Assembly (NCBI GenBank): GCA_900163555.1
Contig: FUHX01000052.1
Span: 1 to 64,000 of the forward strand
Direction of reading: 5' to 3'
Length of the DNA: 64,000 nt
DNA from: Actinomycetales bacterium JB111
Lineage (GTDB): Bacteria; Actinomycetota; Actinomycetes; Actinomycetales; Actinomycetaceae
Below the pieces are notes generated by a model. The model saw only the letters and a list, made by a program, of their open reading frames with translations, was not told the origin of the DNA and did no database searches. The stretch's first letter is position 1, and each line of letters opens with the position of its first letter. Below, piece by piece: positions 1-8,622 of the stretch. Both the position numbers and the translations under genes were made by a program.

Positions 1-1518
1 TTAAGAGACTGGAGGGGTGGGCTGGGGGTCCTTCGTCTCGGCGCCGTCCTCGCCCTCGAAGCTCCGGCCCCATCCGGTGAGGATGGCGACGAGGATGACG
101 ACCGTGAGTACGAGCGGGTAGAACGCGGTCGTGAAGATCGCGACCGGGGACAGCGCGGGTACGCCGTCGCCGTAGCCCTGGGTCAGAAGACCGGCGATGA
201 GCAGGAACGAGCTGACGACCGGGACGACCGAACCGATGCCGAGGGTGAAGCAGTCCATGACGTTGGCGCGGCGGTAGGGGTGGAGCCCGACCCGGGAGCC
301 GACCCGGTCGGCGACCGGGCCGTACATGAGCATGCTCGGTCCGTTGACGCCGGCGAAGACCCCCGCGGTCAGCGCCGCGCCGAGCCCCATGACGAGCTCC
401 GTGCCGCGCGGGGTGTTCGTCAGCCTCGATCGGGCGGCGGCGTCGACGATCCGGTCGAAGATCCCGGCTCCCTGGAAGATGCCGATGATGCTGAACACGA
501 CGATTCCCAGGCCGATGAGCGGGAGGATGTCGGCGATGCCGGCCACGAGGAAGCCGCCGGCGGTGTCGTCCTCGTTGGCCGAGATGATGTCCGCCGGGCT
601 CAGCAGTCCGGCGAGCAGCCCGACGACGATGCCGCTCAGCAGGCCGACGGTCGTCGCGAGGAAGATGTCGCGCTTCCAGAAGGCGGTGAGGAGCAGGATG
701 GCGACCGGCACCAGCATGACGAGGCTGAGGGGGTCGTTGTCCGCGCCGCCCACCTGGGCGACACCGCCGTCGCCGGCGAGGGCCAGCCCGAGGACGAGGA
801 AAAGCACCGCGCTGATCGCGGCCGCGGTGAGCGCGTACTTCGCCCGGCTGCGCACGACGCCGCCGATCTCCGCGACCCCCGACCGGCGCCGGTACCGCTG
901 GGTGGAGGCGGAGACGATCGTCGAGTCGGAGATGGGCGCGAGGTTGTCCCCGAACAGGGCGCCGGAGAGGATCGCGCCCGCGAGCAGCAGGGGATCGGCG
1001 CCGAGGACGACGCCGGCCGGGTAGAAGATGGGGAAGGCCGTGAACAGGGTCCCGATCGACGAGCCCGTGGACATCGCGATCGCGCACACCATGAGGAAGA
1101 CGACGGCGACGAAACCACCGCCGCCGATCCCGATCTGGCCCGCCAGCCACACGAACCCGCCGGCGACGTCGGTCTGGCTGATGAGCGCCGACATGAGGCT
1201 GACGGACAGGAGGATGAGGAGGAGGGTGATCGACGTGCGTGAGGAGACGCCGGCGATCACCCAGTCCCAGAACCGGCCGTAGCTTCGGGCGAAGAGCGCG
1301 GCGACGAGCACCCCGACGAGACCGGAGGCCGTCAGTGCGTTCATGTCGAAGACGCCGTAGATCACGAAGTAGGCGATGACGCCGACCAGGAAGATGACCG
1401 GCGCGATGAACGCGCCGACCAGCCCGACTCGGAACGTCAGCGGCTCGCGTCCGGTCGAGGGCGTGTGCTCGGAGGCGGTCGCGTGATCTGTCGCGGCGGG
1501 TGCGTTCTCGGCGTTCAT
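1..1518 (-). CDS. NhaC-family Na+/H+ antiporter-like transporter
   Basis: A 505-residue polytopic membrane protein with about 11-12 hydrophobic segments, a short polar N-terminus and a polar C-terminal tail. The stretch GALFGDNLAPISDSTIVSA is the hallmark of the NhaC family, which exchanges Na+ for H+ or couples to organic acids (MleN-type malate/lactate exchange). The ATG at 1516-1518 overlaps the TGA of the upstream aminotransferase gene (ATGA), so the two are translationally coupled. I chose this start over an open extension upstream that only reads the aminotransferase gene out of frame. Being last in an operon with a class V aminotransferase, it may carry an amino or keto acid rather than serve simple Na+ homeostasis; that is inference. 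The substrate cannot be read from sequence. Confidence 0.88.
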   Translation of the reverse strand: MNAENAPAATDHATASEHTPSTGREPLTFRVGLVGAFIAPVIFLVGVIAYFVIYGVFDMNALTASGLVGVLVAALFARSYGRFWDWVIAGVSSRTSITLLLILLSVSLMSALISQTDVAGGFVWLAGQIGIGGGGFVAVVFLMVCAIAMSTGSSIGTLFTAFPIFYPAGVVLGADPLLLAGAILSGALFGDNLAPISDSTIVSASTQRYRRRSGVAEIGGVVRSRAKYALTAAAISAVLFLVLGLALAGDGGVAQVGGADNDPLSLVMLVPVAILLLTAFWKRDIFLATTVGLLSGIVVGLLAGLLSPADIISANEDDTAGGFLVAGIADILPLIGLGIVVFSIIGIFQGAGIFDRIVDAAARSRLTNTPRGTELVMGLGAALTAGVFAGVNGPSMLMYGPVADRVGSRVGLHPYRRANVMDCFTLGIGSVVPVVSSFLLIAGLLTQGYGDGVPALSPVAIFTTAFYPLVLTVVILVAILTGWGRSFEGEDGAETKDPQPTPPVS

Positions 1519-2678
1519 GCGAGCAGCTCCTTGTGGTCGCGGAGCACGGCGAGCGCGTGGTCGATGTCGGCCCCGGAGTTGTAGAAGTGGGGCGAGACGC
1601 GGAGGTTCCCGTCGCGCGAGCTGACCACGACCTCGTCCGCCGCCATGGAGGCGACCAGGGCGTCGACGTCGGTCGATCGCACCGCGATCAGCGGGCCGGG
1701 CGCGCTCGCCGGGGTGACGACGGTCCCGCCGAGGTCGGCGACCCCCGCGCGCAGGCGGGCGCACAACCCGGCGACGTGCTCCGCCGTCGCCTCGACGCCC
1801 ACCTCGAGCAGGAGGCCGATGCCGGCGGCCGCCGCGTACAGGCTGGGGACGGCCGGCGTGCCGGCCTCGTAGCGGCGGGCCGAGGTCGCCGGGTCGTAGG
1901 CGTCGATGCTCATCGCGAAGATGTCGCGGGCCGCGAACCAGCCGGTGCTCGTGGGGACGAGGTCCGCCGTCGTTGCCGGGTTGACGTACATGAAGCCCGT
2001 GCCGGGCGAGGACAGGAGGTACTTGAGCGCGCCGCCGACGAGGAAGTCCGGCGCGAGGGCCTCGACGTCGATCGGCCGGGCGCCGACGGACTGGTAGGCG
2101 TCGACGACGACCAGGGCGCCGTGGCGGTGGGCGATCTCGACCGCGGCGGCGAGGTCGACGTGCGCGCCGTTGCGGTAGCAGACGTGGGGCACCGAGACGA
2201 TGGCGGTGCGGTCGTCGACCGCGCGGTCCAGCTCGTCGAGGTCGAGCACGCCGGACGCATCCGTGGCGACGGTGCGGACCTCGGCGCCGCGGCGCTCCTG
2301 CGCGTGCCAGACCTGCGCGGCCGTGGGGAAGTCGAGGTCGGTCGTGACGATGACGCTGCGCTCGCCGGAGAAGTCAACGGAGCTCACGATCGCGCTCAGG
2401 GCGACCGAGGCGGACGCGGTGAGCGCGACGTTCTCGGACGCGGTGTTCAGCAGCCGGCCGACAAGCCCGCGCACCTCCTCCTGCTTGCCCACCCAGGCGT
2501 CCCAGTCCGAGCCCTTCGTCCGAAGGTTCGTGAGGTAGTCCTCGTAGGCCGCACGCACGGAGTCGGACAGCGCGCCCTGGGAGCAGCTGTTGATGTAGGT
2601 CAGGTTCTCGAAGATCGGGAACCGGTCGCGGATCGAGTCGGGCAGTGCGGCCGCTGCGGCCGGGGTGGGGCTGGTCAT
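1515..2678 (-). CDS. class V aminotransferase-fold PLP enzyme
   Basis: A 387-residue fold-type I PLP enzyme of the class V group (cysteine desulfurase, kynureninase and isopenicillin-N-epimerase relatives). Visible features are the Asp of VVDAYQS (residue 193) that would hold the pyridine nitrogen, and the Schiff-base lysine K219 in VGGALKYL. The N-terminus (RDRFPIFENLTYINS) matches the usual substrate-entry start of this family. The ATG at 2676-2678 follows the XRE-cupin stop by 37 bp, and the stop overlaps the NhaC start. The operon suggests a role in amino acid or amine breakdown under control of the upstream regulator. Exact substrate is unknown; a desulfurase role is less likely because no IscU partner or conserved desulfurase Cys loop is seen. 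Confidence 0.88.
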   Translation of the reverse strand: MTSPTPAAAAALPDSIRDRFPIFENLTYINSCSQGALSDSVRAAYEDYLTNLRTKGSDWDAWVGKQEEVRGLVGRLLNTASENVALTASASVALSAIVSSVDFSGERSVIVTTDLDFPTAAQVWHAQERRGAEVRTVATDASGVLDLDELDRAVDDRTAIVSVPHVCYRNGAHVDLAAAVEIAHRHGALVVVDAYQSVGARPIDVEALAPDFLVGGALKYLLSSPGTGFMYVNPATTADLVPTSTGWFAARDIFAMSIDAYDPATSARRYEAGTPAVPSLYAAAAGIGLLLEVGVEATAEHVAGLCARLRAGVADLGGTVVTPASAPGPLIAVRSTDVDALVASMAADEVVVSSRDGNLRVSPHFYNSGADIDHALAVLRDHKELLA

Positions 2679-2715
2679 GGGGTCTCCTGGTGGTGAGGGG
2701 TACGGGTGCCGCCGG

Positions 2716-3273
2716 TCAGTAGCTGGGCGGGGTGACCGAGACGATGAATCGCGCCGGGTCCGGGCCGGGGTTGAGGTAGCGGTGGGGCAGGCGGGAGTCG
2801 AAGGAGCACGAGTCACCCTCGGCGAGGGTCGTCGTCGTGCCGTCGACCTCGACGTCGAGCCGTCCCACGAGCACGACGACGCACTCGTCGGAAGGGTGGG
2901 AGCGAGGCTCGTCGGAGGAGCTGCCGCCGGGCTCGACCACACCCTCGAGGACCTCGACGCGGCTGGATCCCGCGGAGATCCGGGAGTAGGTGATCCTGCC
3001 GCCGGGGGAGGAGATGTGGGCGCGCGCGTCGCCGCGCACGACCGCGGGGACGGCGACCTCCTCGCGGAAGAGGTCGAAGAGCGGCAGGCTGAGCGCGACG
3101 GCGATCCGTCTGAGCGTCTCGAGGCTGGGGTCGGCGAGCCCGCGCTCGAGCTGGCTGAGGAACCCGGGGGAGACCCCGGCGCTCGCGGCGAGCGAGCGGA
3201 CCGAGAGGCCCCGCTCCTCGCGCGCGGAACGGATCCGACCACCGAGGGACATCTGCTCCGCCGCTTCGCACAC
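2716..3273 (-). CDS. XRE-family regulator with C-terminal cupin domain
   Basis: A 185-residue two-domain regulator. Residues about 12-66 form an XRE helix-turn-helix (RIRSAREERGLSVRSLAA...GVSPGFLSQLE), and residues about 108-182 a cupin with a metal-type HPSDE pocket and a PHRYLNP strand. This architecture is common in local regulators of amine and amino acid catabolism, the cupin binding the effector. The GTG at 3271-3273 has no Shine-Dalgarno but sits where a leaderless transcript from the promoter at 3281-3309 would begin. An internal ATG at 3250-3252 with GGAG three bases upstream is the alternative start. It heads the operon with the aminotransferase and NhaC genes, so it probably regulates itself and both. 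Confidence 0.87.
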   Translation of the reverse strand: MCEAAEQMSLGGRIRSAREERGLSVRSLAASAGVSPGFLSQLERGLADPSLETLRRIAVALSLPLFDLFREEVAVPAVVRGDARAHISSPGGRITYSRISAGSSRVEVLEGVVEPGGSSSDEPRSHPSDECVVVLVGRLDVEVDGTTTTLAEGDSCSFDSRLPHRYLNPGPDPARFIVSVTPPSY

Positions 3274-3280
3274 CTAAACG

Positions 3281-3309
3281 ATGATCGATGTGAGTAAACA
3301 GCGTGTCAA
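3281..3309 (-). promoter_or_regulatory. Promoter of the XRE-cupin operon (leaderless)
   Basis: Read on the minus strand, TTGACA (3304-3309) is followed after exactly 17 bp by GATCAT (3281-3286, four of six matches to TATAAT). Transcription would begin about seven bases on, at the GTG codon 3271-3273, so the message is predicted to be leaderless. It is a clear consensus promoter in very GC-rich DNA. Confidence 0.6.
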
Positions 3310-3445
3310 GGGTGCGGGGGCCGGGGGTGACCGCGGGGAGCGGGCGCGGGTGACCGCGGGGAGCGGGCGATCAGGGCATACTGCGAACGTCTCGCGATCG
3401 CCGAACGATCGCGCCGGTGACGAGCGGAAGTCCGGGAGCAGTGCA

Positions 3446-4066
3446 TTGAGCGAGGTCAGCAACGCCACCTACCACTGGCTCAAGCAGCGCATCACGACGA
3501 TGCCGAAGGACGAGAGCACGTTCCTCACGGAGGCGGCGGTCGCGGAGGAGTCGGGCGCGTCCCGCACCCCGGTGCGCGAGGCGATCATGCGGCTCGAGGC
3601 CGAGGGGCTGGTAGAGCGCATCCCGAAGCGCGGGGCGTTCGTGCCGCCGCTGTCCGACACCGAGATCCGGTCCGTCATGCGGGCCCGGGAGATGATCGAG
3701 CTGTGGGCGGTGGACGAGTTCCTGCTCCGCCCCCGGCCGGAGGCCACCGAGCGGCTGGACGCGATCATCGCGGCCCAGGAGTCGGCCATCGCCGACCCGG
3801 AGCGCTTCATCGAGCTGGACTCCGACCTGCACGGGCTGATCGTCGGCGTCGGGTCGAACAAGGTGGTCGAGCACTTCTACGCCGAGCTGCGCGACCGCCA
3901 GATCCGGATGGGCCTGCACGCCGTGAAGGCCTCGACCGGCCGCAGCGGGCACGTGCTCGGCGAGCACCGCGCGATCGTCGACGCCCTGCGCGCCGGGGAC
4001 CGCGACGCCGCCCGGACGGCGACGTCGGCCCACCTCGCACGCACGCTCGAGGTCATGCTGTCCTGA
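3446..4066 (+). CDS. GntR-family (FadR-type) transcriptional regulator
   Basis: A 206-residue regulator with a winged helix at residues about 5-70 (the SGASRTPVREAIMRLEAEGL recognition segment) and an all-helical FCD ligand-binding domain after about residue 80 (conserved ARE..E, D..H and E H metal-type positions such as SDLHGLI and GEHRAIVDAL). I chose the TTG at 3446 because GGGAG lies seven bases upstream. The frame is open further 5' to 3281, but that extension is low-complexity and overlaps the divergent promoter. It lies 184 bp before the truncated SDR gene, which is its most likely target. FadR-type regulators usually sense organic acids or sugar acids. Confidence 0.85.
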   Translation: MSEVSNATYHWLKQRITTMPKDESTFLTEAAVAEESGASRTPVREAIMRLEAEGLVERIPKRGAFVPPLSDTEIRSVMRAREMIELWAVDEFLLRPRPEATERLDAIIAAQESAIADPERFIELDSDLHGLIVGVGSNKVVEHFYAELRDRQIRMGLHAVKASTGRSGHVLGEHRAIVDALRAGDRDAARTATSAHLARTLEVMLS

Positions 4067-4250
4067 CGTGGTCCGCCCGGGCCGGCGGTCGTCGTCGGGG
4101 GTGCGGGCGCTGCGCGCTCCGATGAGCGATTCGCGGACCCGATCGCATGCGCGCGGGCTCCAGGGGTAGTTTCGAACCGCCTCGGGGGAGGTGCGGGCAC
4201 CCGGTCCCTCCCGGCGGCATCGTGCAGTCAACGCGACGAAGGAGTTGCCC

Positions 4251-4972
4251 ATGTCGGACATCAAGACCCGGTTCTCGCTCACGGGGAAGAAGGTCATCGT
4301 CACCGGAGCCTCCCGCGGCATCGGCGAGGCGATCGCGGAGGTGCTCGCCGAGGCGGGCGCGGAGCTCCTGCTCACCGGCCGGGACGAGGAGGCGCTCGCC
4401 CAGACGAAGTCCAAGGTCGAGGCGAAGGGCGCGATCGCGCACACGCTGCCCGCGGACCTCACGACGGCGGCCGGCGCCCGCGAGCTCGGCCGGAAGGCCC
4501 TGGAGATCCTCGGTGGGCTGGACGTCCTCGTCAACAACGCGGGCGTCGCGCGGGTGGCCCCGTACGGGGAGCTCACCCAGGACGACTGGGACGTGACGAT
4601 GGCCGTCAACCTCACGGCCCCCTTCGCGCTCACGCAGGAGGTCGCCCCCACCCTCATCGAACAGGGCCACGGGAAGATCATCAACATCGCCTCGCAGACC
4701 GGCGTCATCGCGGCCGAGGACCACGCCGCCTATGCCGCGTCGAAGGGCGGGCTCATTGCGCTGACCAAGGTGCAGGCCGCCGAGTTCGGCCCCCACAACG
4801 TCACCGCGAACGCCGTGGCGCCGACCGTCATCCTCACGCCCATGGGCGAGCAGGTCTGGGGGCCGCCGGAGAAGGGCGACCCGATGAAGGCGAAGATCCC
4901 GCTCGGCCGCTTCGGCGACCCGGTCGAGGTGGCGGACCTCGTGCTGTACCTGGCCGCCCCGGCGTCGTCCGT
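4251..4972 (+). pseudogene. SDR oxidoreductase lacking its C-terminal end
   Basis: The frame from ATG 4251 (AAGGAG seven bases upstream) encodes a classical short-chain dehydrogenase: Rossmann motif TGASRGIG near residue 19, NNAG, the catalytic Ser in IASQTG, and YAASK. Homology stops at LYLAAPASS (residue about 240). The last segment of the family, about 17-20 residues ending in a DGG motif, is absent. Instead the frame runs without a stop to 5507 through the antisense of the convergent kinase gene, giving a 418-residue chimaera. The missing segment closes the dimer/tetramer interface, so function is doubtful. It could be a 3' deletion, or an assembly error; I cannot tell which. The kinase stop begins at base 4973, leaving no intergenic space. 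Confidence 0.75.
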
Positions 4973-6013
4973 TCAGGCCCGCGCGAGCCGCGCGTCGATC
5001 TCGTCCGAGGTGGGCGAGGTCGCCGGGCCGCGGCGCGTGACCGCGATGCCCGCGGCGACGTTGGCCCGCCGCACCGCCTCCAGCAGTGGCACGCCCGCGG
5101 CGAGGTCGGCGCAGAGCACGCCGGTGTGGGCGTCGCCGGCGCCGTTCGTGTCGACGGCCTCGACCTCGATGCCGGGCACCAGCTCGGGTGTCGTGCCCGG
5201 CCGGGCGACCCAGCACCCGCCCGCGCCCACGCGCACGAGCACGACGGCACCCAAGGACTCCGCGAGAGCCGCCGCGGCCTCCCTGCCGCCCGACGGCGCG
5301 TCCGCCCCGACCACGCGTCCGGCCAGGATCCCGGCCTCGCGCTCGTTCACCGTCCACACGGCCGCGGCCCGCCGCACCGCGGCAAGCGCGTCGTCGGGGA
5401 TCTCGCCGATGACGGGCGAGGCGTCCACGACGACCTGGGCGGTCCCGGACAACCGGGGCAGCGCCCGGGCGAGCATGGCCGCGTTGTCCGGGTGGAGCAG
5501 TGAGTAGCCGCTGACGTACACGACGTCGCCCGACCGCACCCGGAGCCCGTCGAGGGCGTCGAGGGGCACGTGCCCCTCCGCGCCGAGGGTGGAGACGAAG
5601 GTGCGCTCGGCGTCGTCGTCGACGATCGCCACGCAGAAGCCGGAGTCCAGGCCCGGGTGCGGCTCCAGCAGGAGCTCGACCTCCTCGGCCGCCAGTGCCG
5701 CGCGCACCTGGTCGCCGAACGGCCCCGTCCCGTGGCCGCCGACGTACAGCACGTCGGCGCCCTCGCGGCGGGCGGCGGCGATGACGTTGAAGCCGCCGCC
5801 CACCTCGAGCGCGTGGTCCCGGGCGAAGACGTCCTCGCCCGGCCGCGGTACCTCGCGCACCTGCATGACGACGTCGACGATCGCCTGCCCGGTATGCACG
5901 ACCCGGCCTGCGTCGTCGTCGGGCGGGGCCGGACCGACCGGACCGACCGAGCCGACCGAGCCGGCCGAGCCGACCGGCCCCGGACCGGCCGAGCCGGCCG
6001 GACCGCCCGTCAT
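4973..6013 (-). CDS. PfkB-family carbohydrate kinase
   Basis: A 346-residue ribokinase-fold kinase. The N-terminal GGGFN substrate motif is at 72-76 and the second PfkB signature with catalytic Asp (DTNGAGDAHTG, GAGD 291-294) is intact. Residues 1-33 are an extra Gly/Ser/Pro/Val-rich leader made by a DNA repeat. ATG 6011-6013 overlaps the TGA of the NCS1 permease. As last gene of the GntR-UTRA / ADP-ribosylglycohydrolase / permease / kinase operon it corresponds to E. coli YegV and probably phosphorylates a sugar or nucleoside released by the glycohydrolase (inference). The alternative, a pseudouridine kinase, is less likely because no psuG-type glycosidase is present. Confidence 0.9.
   Translation of the reverse strand: MTGGPAGSAGPGPVGSAGSVGSVGPVGPAPPDDDAGRVVHTGQAIVDVVMQVREVPRPGEDVFARDHALEVGGGFNVIAAARREGADVLYVGGHGTGPFGDQVRAALAAEEVELLLEPHPGLDSGFCVAIVDDDAERTFVSTLGAEGHVPLDALDGLRVRSGDVVYVSGYSLLHPDNAAMLARALPRLSGTAQVVVDASPVIGEIPDDALAAVRRAAAVWTVNEREAGILAGRVVGADAPSGGREAAAALAESLGAVVLVRVGAGGCWVARPGTTPELVPGIEVEAVDTNGAGDAHTGVLCADLAAGVPLLEAVRRANVAAGIAVTRRGPATSPTSDEIDARLARA
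5928..6008. repeat. Low-complexity GACC/GAGCC repeat in the kinase 5' end
   Basis: Imperfect short repeats of GACCG and GAGCCG units run across the first 30 codons of the PfkB kinase gene and encode GSAG/GSVG/GPVG steps. The reading frame is kept. Homologues normally start close to the strand now at residue 37, so this is probably a slippage-derived leader. Confidence 0.6.
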
Positions 6014-7500
6014 GACGAGACCGCGGACGGGTCGCGCCGGCCGGCGCGGGCACCGCCGAGCGCGGCGTACAGCCCGGCGGCGATGACGAACGTGGCCACC
6101 CACGCGAGCCCGTTGGACCCGATCCACGTCTCCGCGAGCGCGCCGGTGAACCAGACCTCGTGGTCGCTGACCTTCGCCTCGCTGAAGAGGTACCCGATGA
6201 CGATCGCGACCGCCCAGGCGAACGTCGACCGCCACTCGATGCCGCCGGTGTACCAGTAGCCGGAGGTGCGGCGCAGGTCCATGAGCGAGTCGGGGTGGTA
6301 GGTGCGCCGGCTGATCATGTCGACGACGAACACGCCCACCCACGCCGTGATCGGCACGGCCAGCAGCGAGATGAACGTGATGAACGGGCCGTAGAAGCTC
6401 TCCGCGATGAGCATGAAGTAGATGGCGCCGATCGTGGTGACGACGACGTCGAGGATGACCGCGTTCACGCGCTTGATGCGGATGCCGAGCGTGAGGGTCG
6501 TGAGCCCGGCCGAGTAGACGGACAGGTGGTTCGACAGCAGGAGCCCGCCGAACGCGGTGATGAGGTAGGGGATCGCGACCCAGGTGGGCAGGACCGAGCG
6601 GACGGCGGCGACCGGGTCGCCGGCGCTCGCGAGGCCGGAGTCACCGGCGCCGAGGACCGCGCCGAGGCCGATGATGATGACGAGCGGGATGCCGGCGCCC
6701 GCGGATGCCGACGCGATGAGCGCCCCGGCCTTCACCCGCGGCGACTGGTAGCGCGCCATGTCGGCGCCCGCGTTCGCCCAGCCGATACCGGTGCCGGCCG
6801 CGATGGTGCCGACGCCGATGATGACGGCCGAGGCCGGTCCCGCGGGTGCGGCCAGGACGACGTCCCAGTTCACGGTGGTGACGAGGTAGGCGGCGACGAA
6901 GATGTTGAGCGCCCCGAAGATCCACGTCGCCCACTTCTGGACGAGGACGAGGAACGCGTGCCCCATGCCGGACACGGCCACGGTGCAGGCCACGAAGATC
7001 GCGATGCAGACCAGCGCGAGGACCGGCGTCTCCTTCGCGTTCGGGTTGGTGCCGAGCACGAGCGTCGAGAGTGAGAGCAGCGCGAACGCGCCGGTCGTCG
7101 TGTTGACGGTCTCCCAGCCGAGGCGGGAGGCCAGCGAGACGATCGTGGGGCCGATGTTCCCCCGGACGCCGAAGATCGCGCGGGACAGCGTGAGGCTCGG
7201 CGCCCCGCCGCGGCGGCCCGCGATCGAGATGACGCCGACGATCGCGAACGAGCCGAACGCGCCGAGGGCGGCGGCGAGGAGCGCCTGCCAGACATTCATC
7301 CCGAGCGCGACGAGCGTGACGCCGAGGGGGATGCCGAGGATGGAGAGGTTCGCGGCGAACCAGACCCAGAACAGGTCGAGCGGGTTGCCCTTCTGCTCGT
7401 CGGTCGGCACGGGCTCGATGCCGCGCTGCTCGTACGTCGACAGGATGCGCTCCTGCGTCGCGGCGGCCGCGGTCGGCGCGGCCTGGGGGTCGTGGGACAT
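6010..7500 (-). CDS. NCS1-family nucleobase/cytosine permease
   Basis: A 496-residue membrane protein with about 12 transmembrane segments. The N-terminus (IEPVPTDEQKGNPLDLFWVW..NLS) and early motif GAPSLTLSRAIFGVRGN are typical of NCS1 transporters (cytosine, hydantoin, nucleobase:cation symporters), as is GWANAGADMARY in the middle. It would import a nucleobase, nucleoside or hydantoin-like compound. It sits 111 bp after the ADP-ribosylglycohydrolase gene and overlaps the kinase start. In E. coli the corresponding yeg operon uses an MFS nucleoside transporter, so this looks like a replaced transporter with conserved downstream enzymes. Substrate unproven. Confidence 0.92.
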   Translation of the reverse strand: MSHDPQAAPTAAAATQERILSTYEQRGIEPVPTDEQKGNPLDLFWVWFAANLSILGIPLGVTLVALGMNVWQALLAAALGAFGSFAIVGVISIAGRRGGAPSLTLSRAIFGVRGNIGPTIVSLASRLGWETVNTTTGAFALLSLSTLVLGTNPNAKETPVLALVCIAIFVACTVAVSGMGHAFLVLVQKWATWIFGALNIFVAAYLVTTVNWDVVLAAPAGPASAVIIGVGTIAAGTGIGWANAGADMARYQSPRVKAGALIASASAGAGIPLVIIIGLGAVLGAGDSGLASAGDPVAAVRSVLPTWVAIPYLITAFGGLLLSNHLSVYSAGLTTLTLGIRIKRVNAVILDVVVTTIGAIYFMLIAESFYGPFITFISLLAVPITAWVGVFVVDMISRRTYHPDSLMDLRRTSGYWYTGGIEWRSTFAWAVAIVIGYLFSEAKVSDHEVWFTGALAETWIGSNGLAWVATFVIAAGLYAALGGARAGRRDPSAVSS

Positions 7501-7611
7501 GGTGCACCCTTCGTTGGATGGTCCGGGGGTATGTGGTGGGGCGGCGCGGGAGTGCGCGTCTGTGCGCGGGATGGTCGGGGTCGGTTCGGGTACGGGCAGG
7601 TGGAGGGTCGG

Positions 7612-8622
7612 TCAGCTCTGGGCGTGCGAGCGGCGCAGCTCGAGCAGCTCGCGGGTGGTGCCGGCCAGGTCGAGGCCGGACACGTCTGCGACGGTCGCGA
7701 CGGCGTCGGCCGGGAAGGCGGCCTCGCCGCGGCAGGCGCCGAGGATCGCGCCGGCCATCGCGGCCACGGTGTCCGTGTCCCCGCCGATCGTGGCGGCGAG
7801 GCACAGGCCCGCGTACGGGTCGTCGCGGAAGCGGCTCGCGATGACGAGCGCGCTGACCACGGACTCCTGGGACTGCACGGACGTCCCGACGACGCCCACC
7901 AGGAAGTCCGCCAGCTCGCCGACGTCCATGGCCCGGGTGGTGCGCAGGGCCCACTCGGCGCGGTCGGGGATCGAGGCGCCGGCGATCCAGTGACCCATCG
8001 ACTCCGCGCGGCGGGCGAGGTCGACGCCGTAGGCCAGGGCTGCATCGACGTCGGCGCCGTCGATCGCGGCCGAGACCGCGCCCGCGACCGCGGCCGCGCC
8101 GGACAGGCCGAGGCCGGTGTTGTGGGTGACGAAGCTGAGGTCGTGCACGGCGCGGAGCAGGGCCTCGGGGTCCGCGGACGGGACGGCGAGCGCGACCGGC
8201 GTGATCCGCATGGCCGCGCCGTTGGTGGTCCCGCCCTTCCCGGCCTCCGCGGGGTCGGCGCCCTGCGCGATCGACGCGATCGCGGCGGAGGTGGAGGGCC
8301 CGAGGAGGTCGAGCGAGCCCTTGGCGCGCATGCGCTCCTCCCAGGCCATGAGCGCGTCGGCGAACGCGCGGGGCGTGACCTGCCCGCCGCCGTCGATGAG
8401 CAGCCGGGCGACCAGGAGGGCCTGCTCGGTGTCGTCCGTGACGGAGCCCGCGGGCATTCCGGGGGCGATCGGCTGGTCGTCCCGCGCGTCGATCAGCCCG
8501 GTGACGGGGCCGATCTCGCGGGCGATCCGCTCGCGGGAGAGGGACTGCGTGGGCATGCCGAGGGCATCCCCGAGGGCGAGGCCGGTCAGCGCGCCGAGGG
8601 CGCGGTCGGTCAGGGTCGTCAT
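7612..8622 (-). CDS. ADP-ribosylglycohydrolase-family protein
   Basis: A 336-residue all-helical ADP-ribosyl-acceptor hydrolase fold (DraG/YegU family). The di-magnesium site ligands are visible: GDALG at 18-22, TDDTE at 62-66 and GGDTDT at 280-285. Members remove ADP-ribose from proteins or cleave related N-ribosides. The ATG (8620-8622) overlaps the TGA of the GntR-UTRA regulator. Sitting between a nucleobase permease and a PfkB kinase, it more likely hydrolyses an imported ribosyl compound than modified proteins, by analogy with yegU (inference). All catalytic ligands are present, so the enzyme should be active. Confidence 0.9.
   Translation of the reverse strand: MTTLTDRALGALTGLALGDALGMPTQSLSRERIAREIGPVTGLIDARDDQPIAPGMPAGSVTDDTEQALLVARLLIDGGGQVTPRAFADALMAWEERMRAKGSLDLLGPSTSAAIASIAQGADPAEAGKGGTTNGAAMRITPVALAVPSADPEALLRAVHDLSFVTHNTGLGLSGAAAVAGAVSAAIDGADVDAALAYGVDLARRAESMGHWIAGASIPDRAEWALRTTRAMDVGELADFLVGVVGTSVQSQESVVSALVIASRFRDDPYAGLCLAATIGGDTDTVAAMAGAILGACRGEAAFPADAVATVADVSGLDLAGTTRELLELRRSHAQS

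Noticed and set aside
280-1242. Long plus-strand open frame opposite the NhaC gene, and many similar ones across the window
   Set aside because: Antisense frames stay open in very GC-rich genes. Their translations are Arg/Ala/Gly/Asp-rich without domains.
4191-5507. SDR plus C-terminal extension as a genuine fusion protein
   Set aside because: The extension is the reverse complement of an intact kinase gene and has no domain character.
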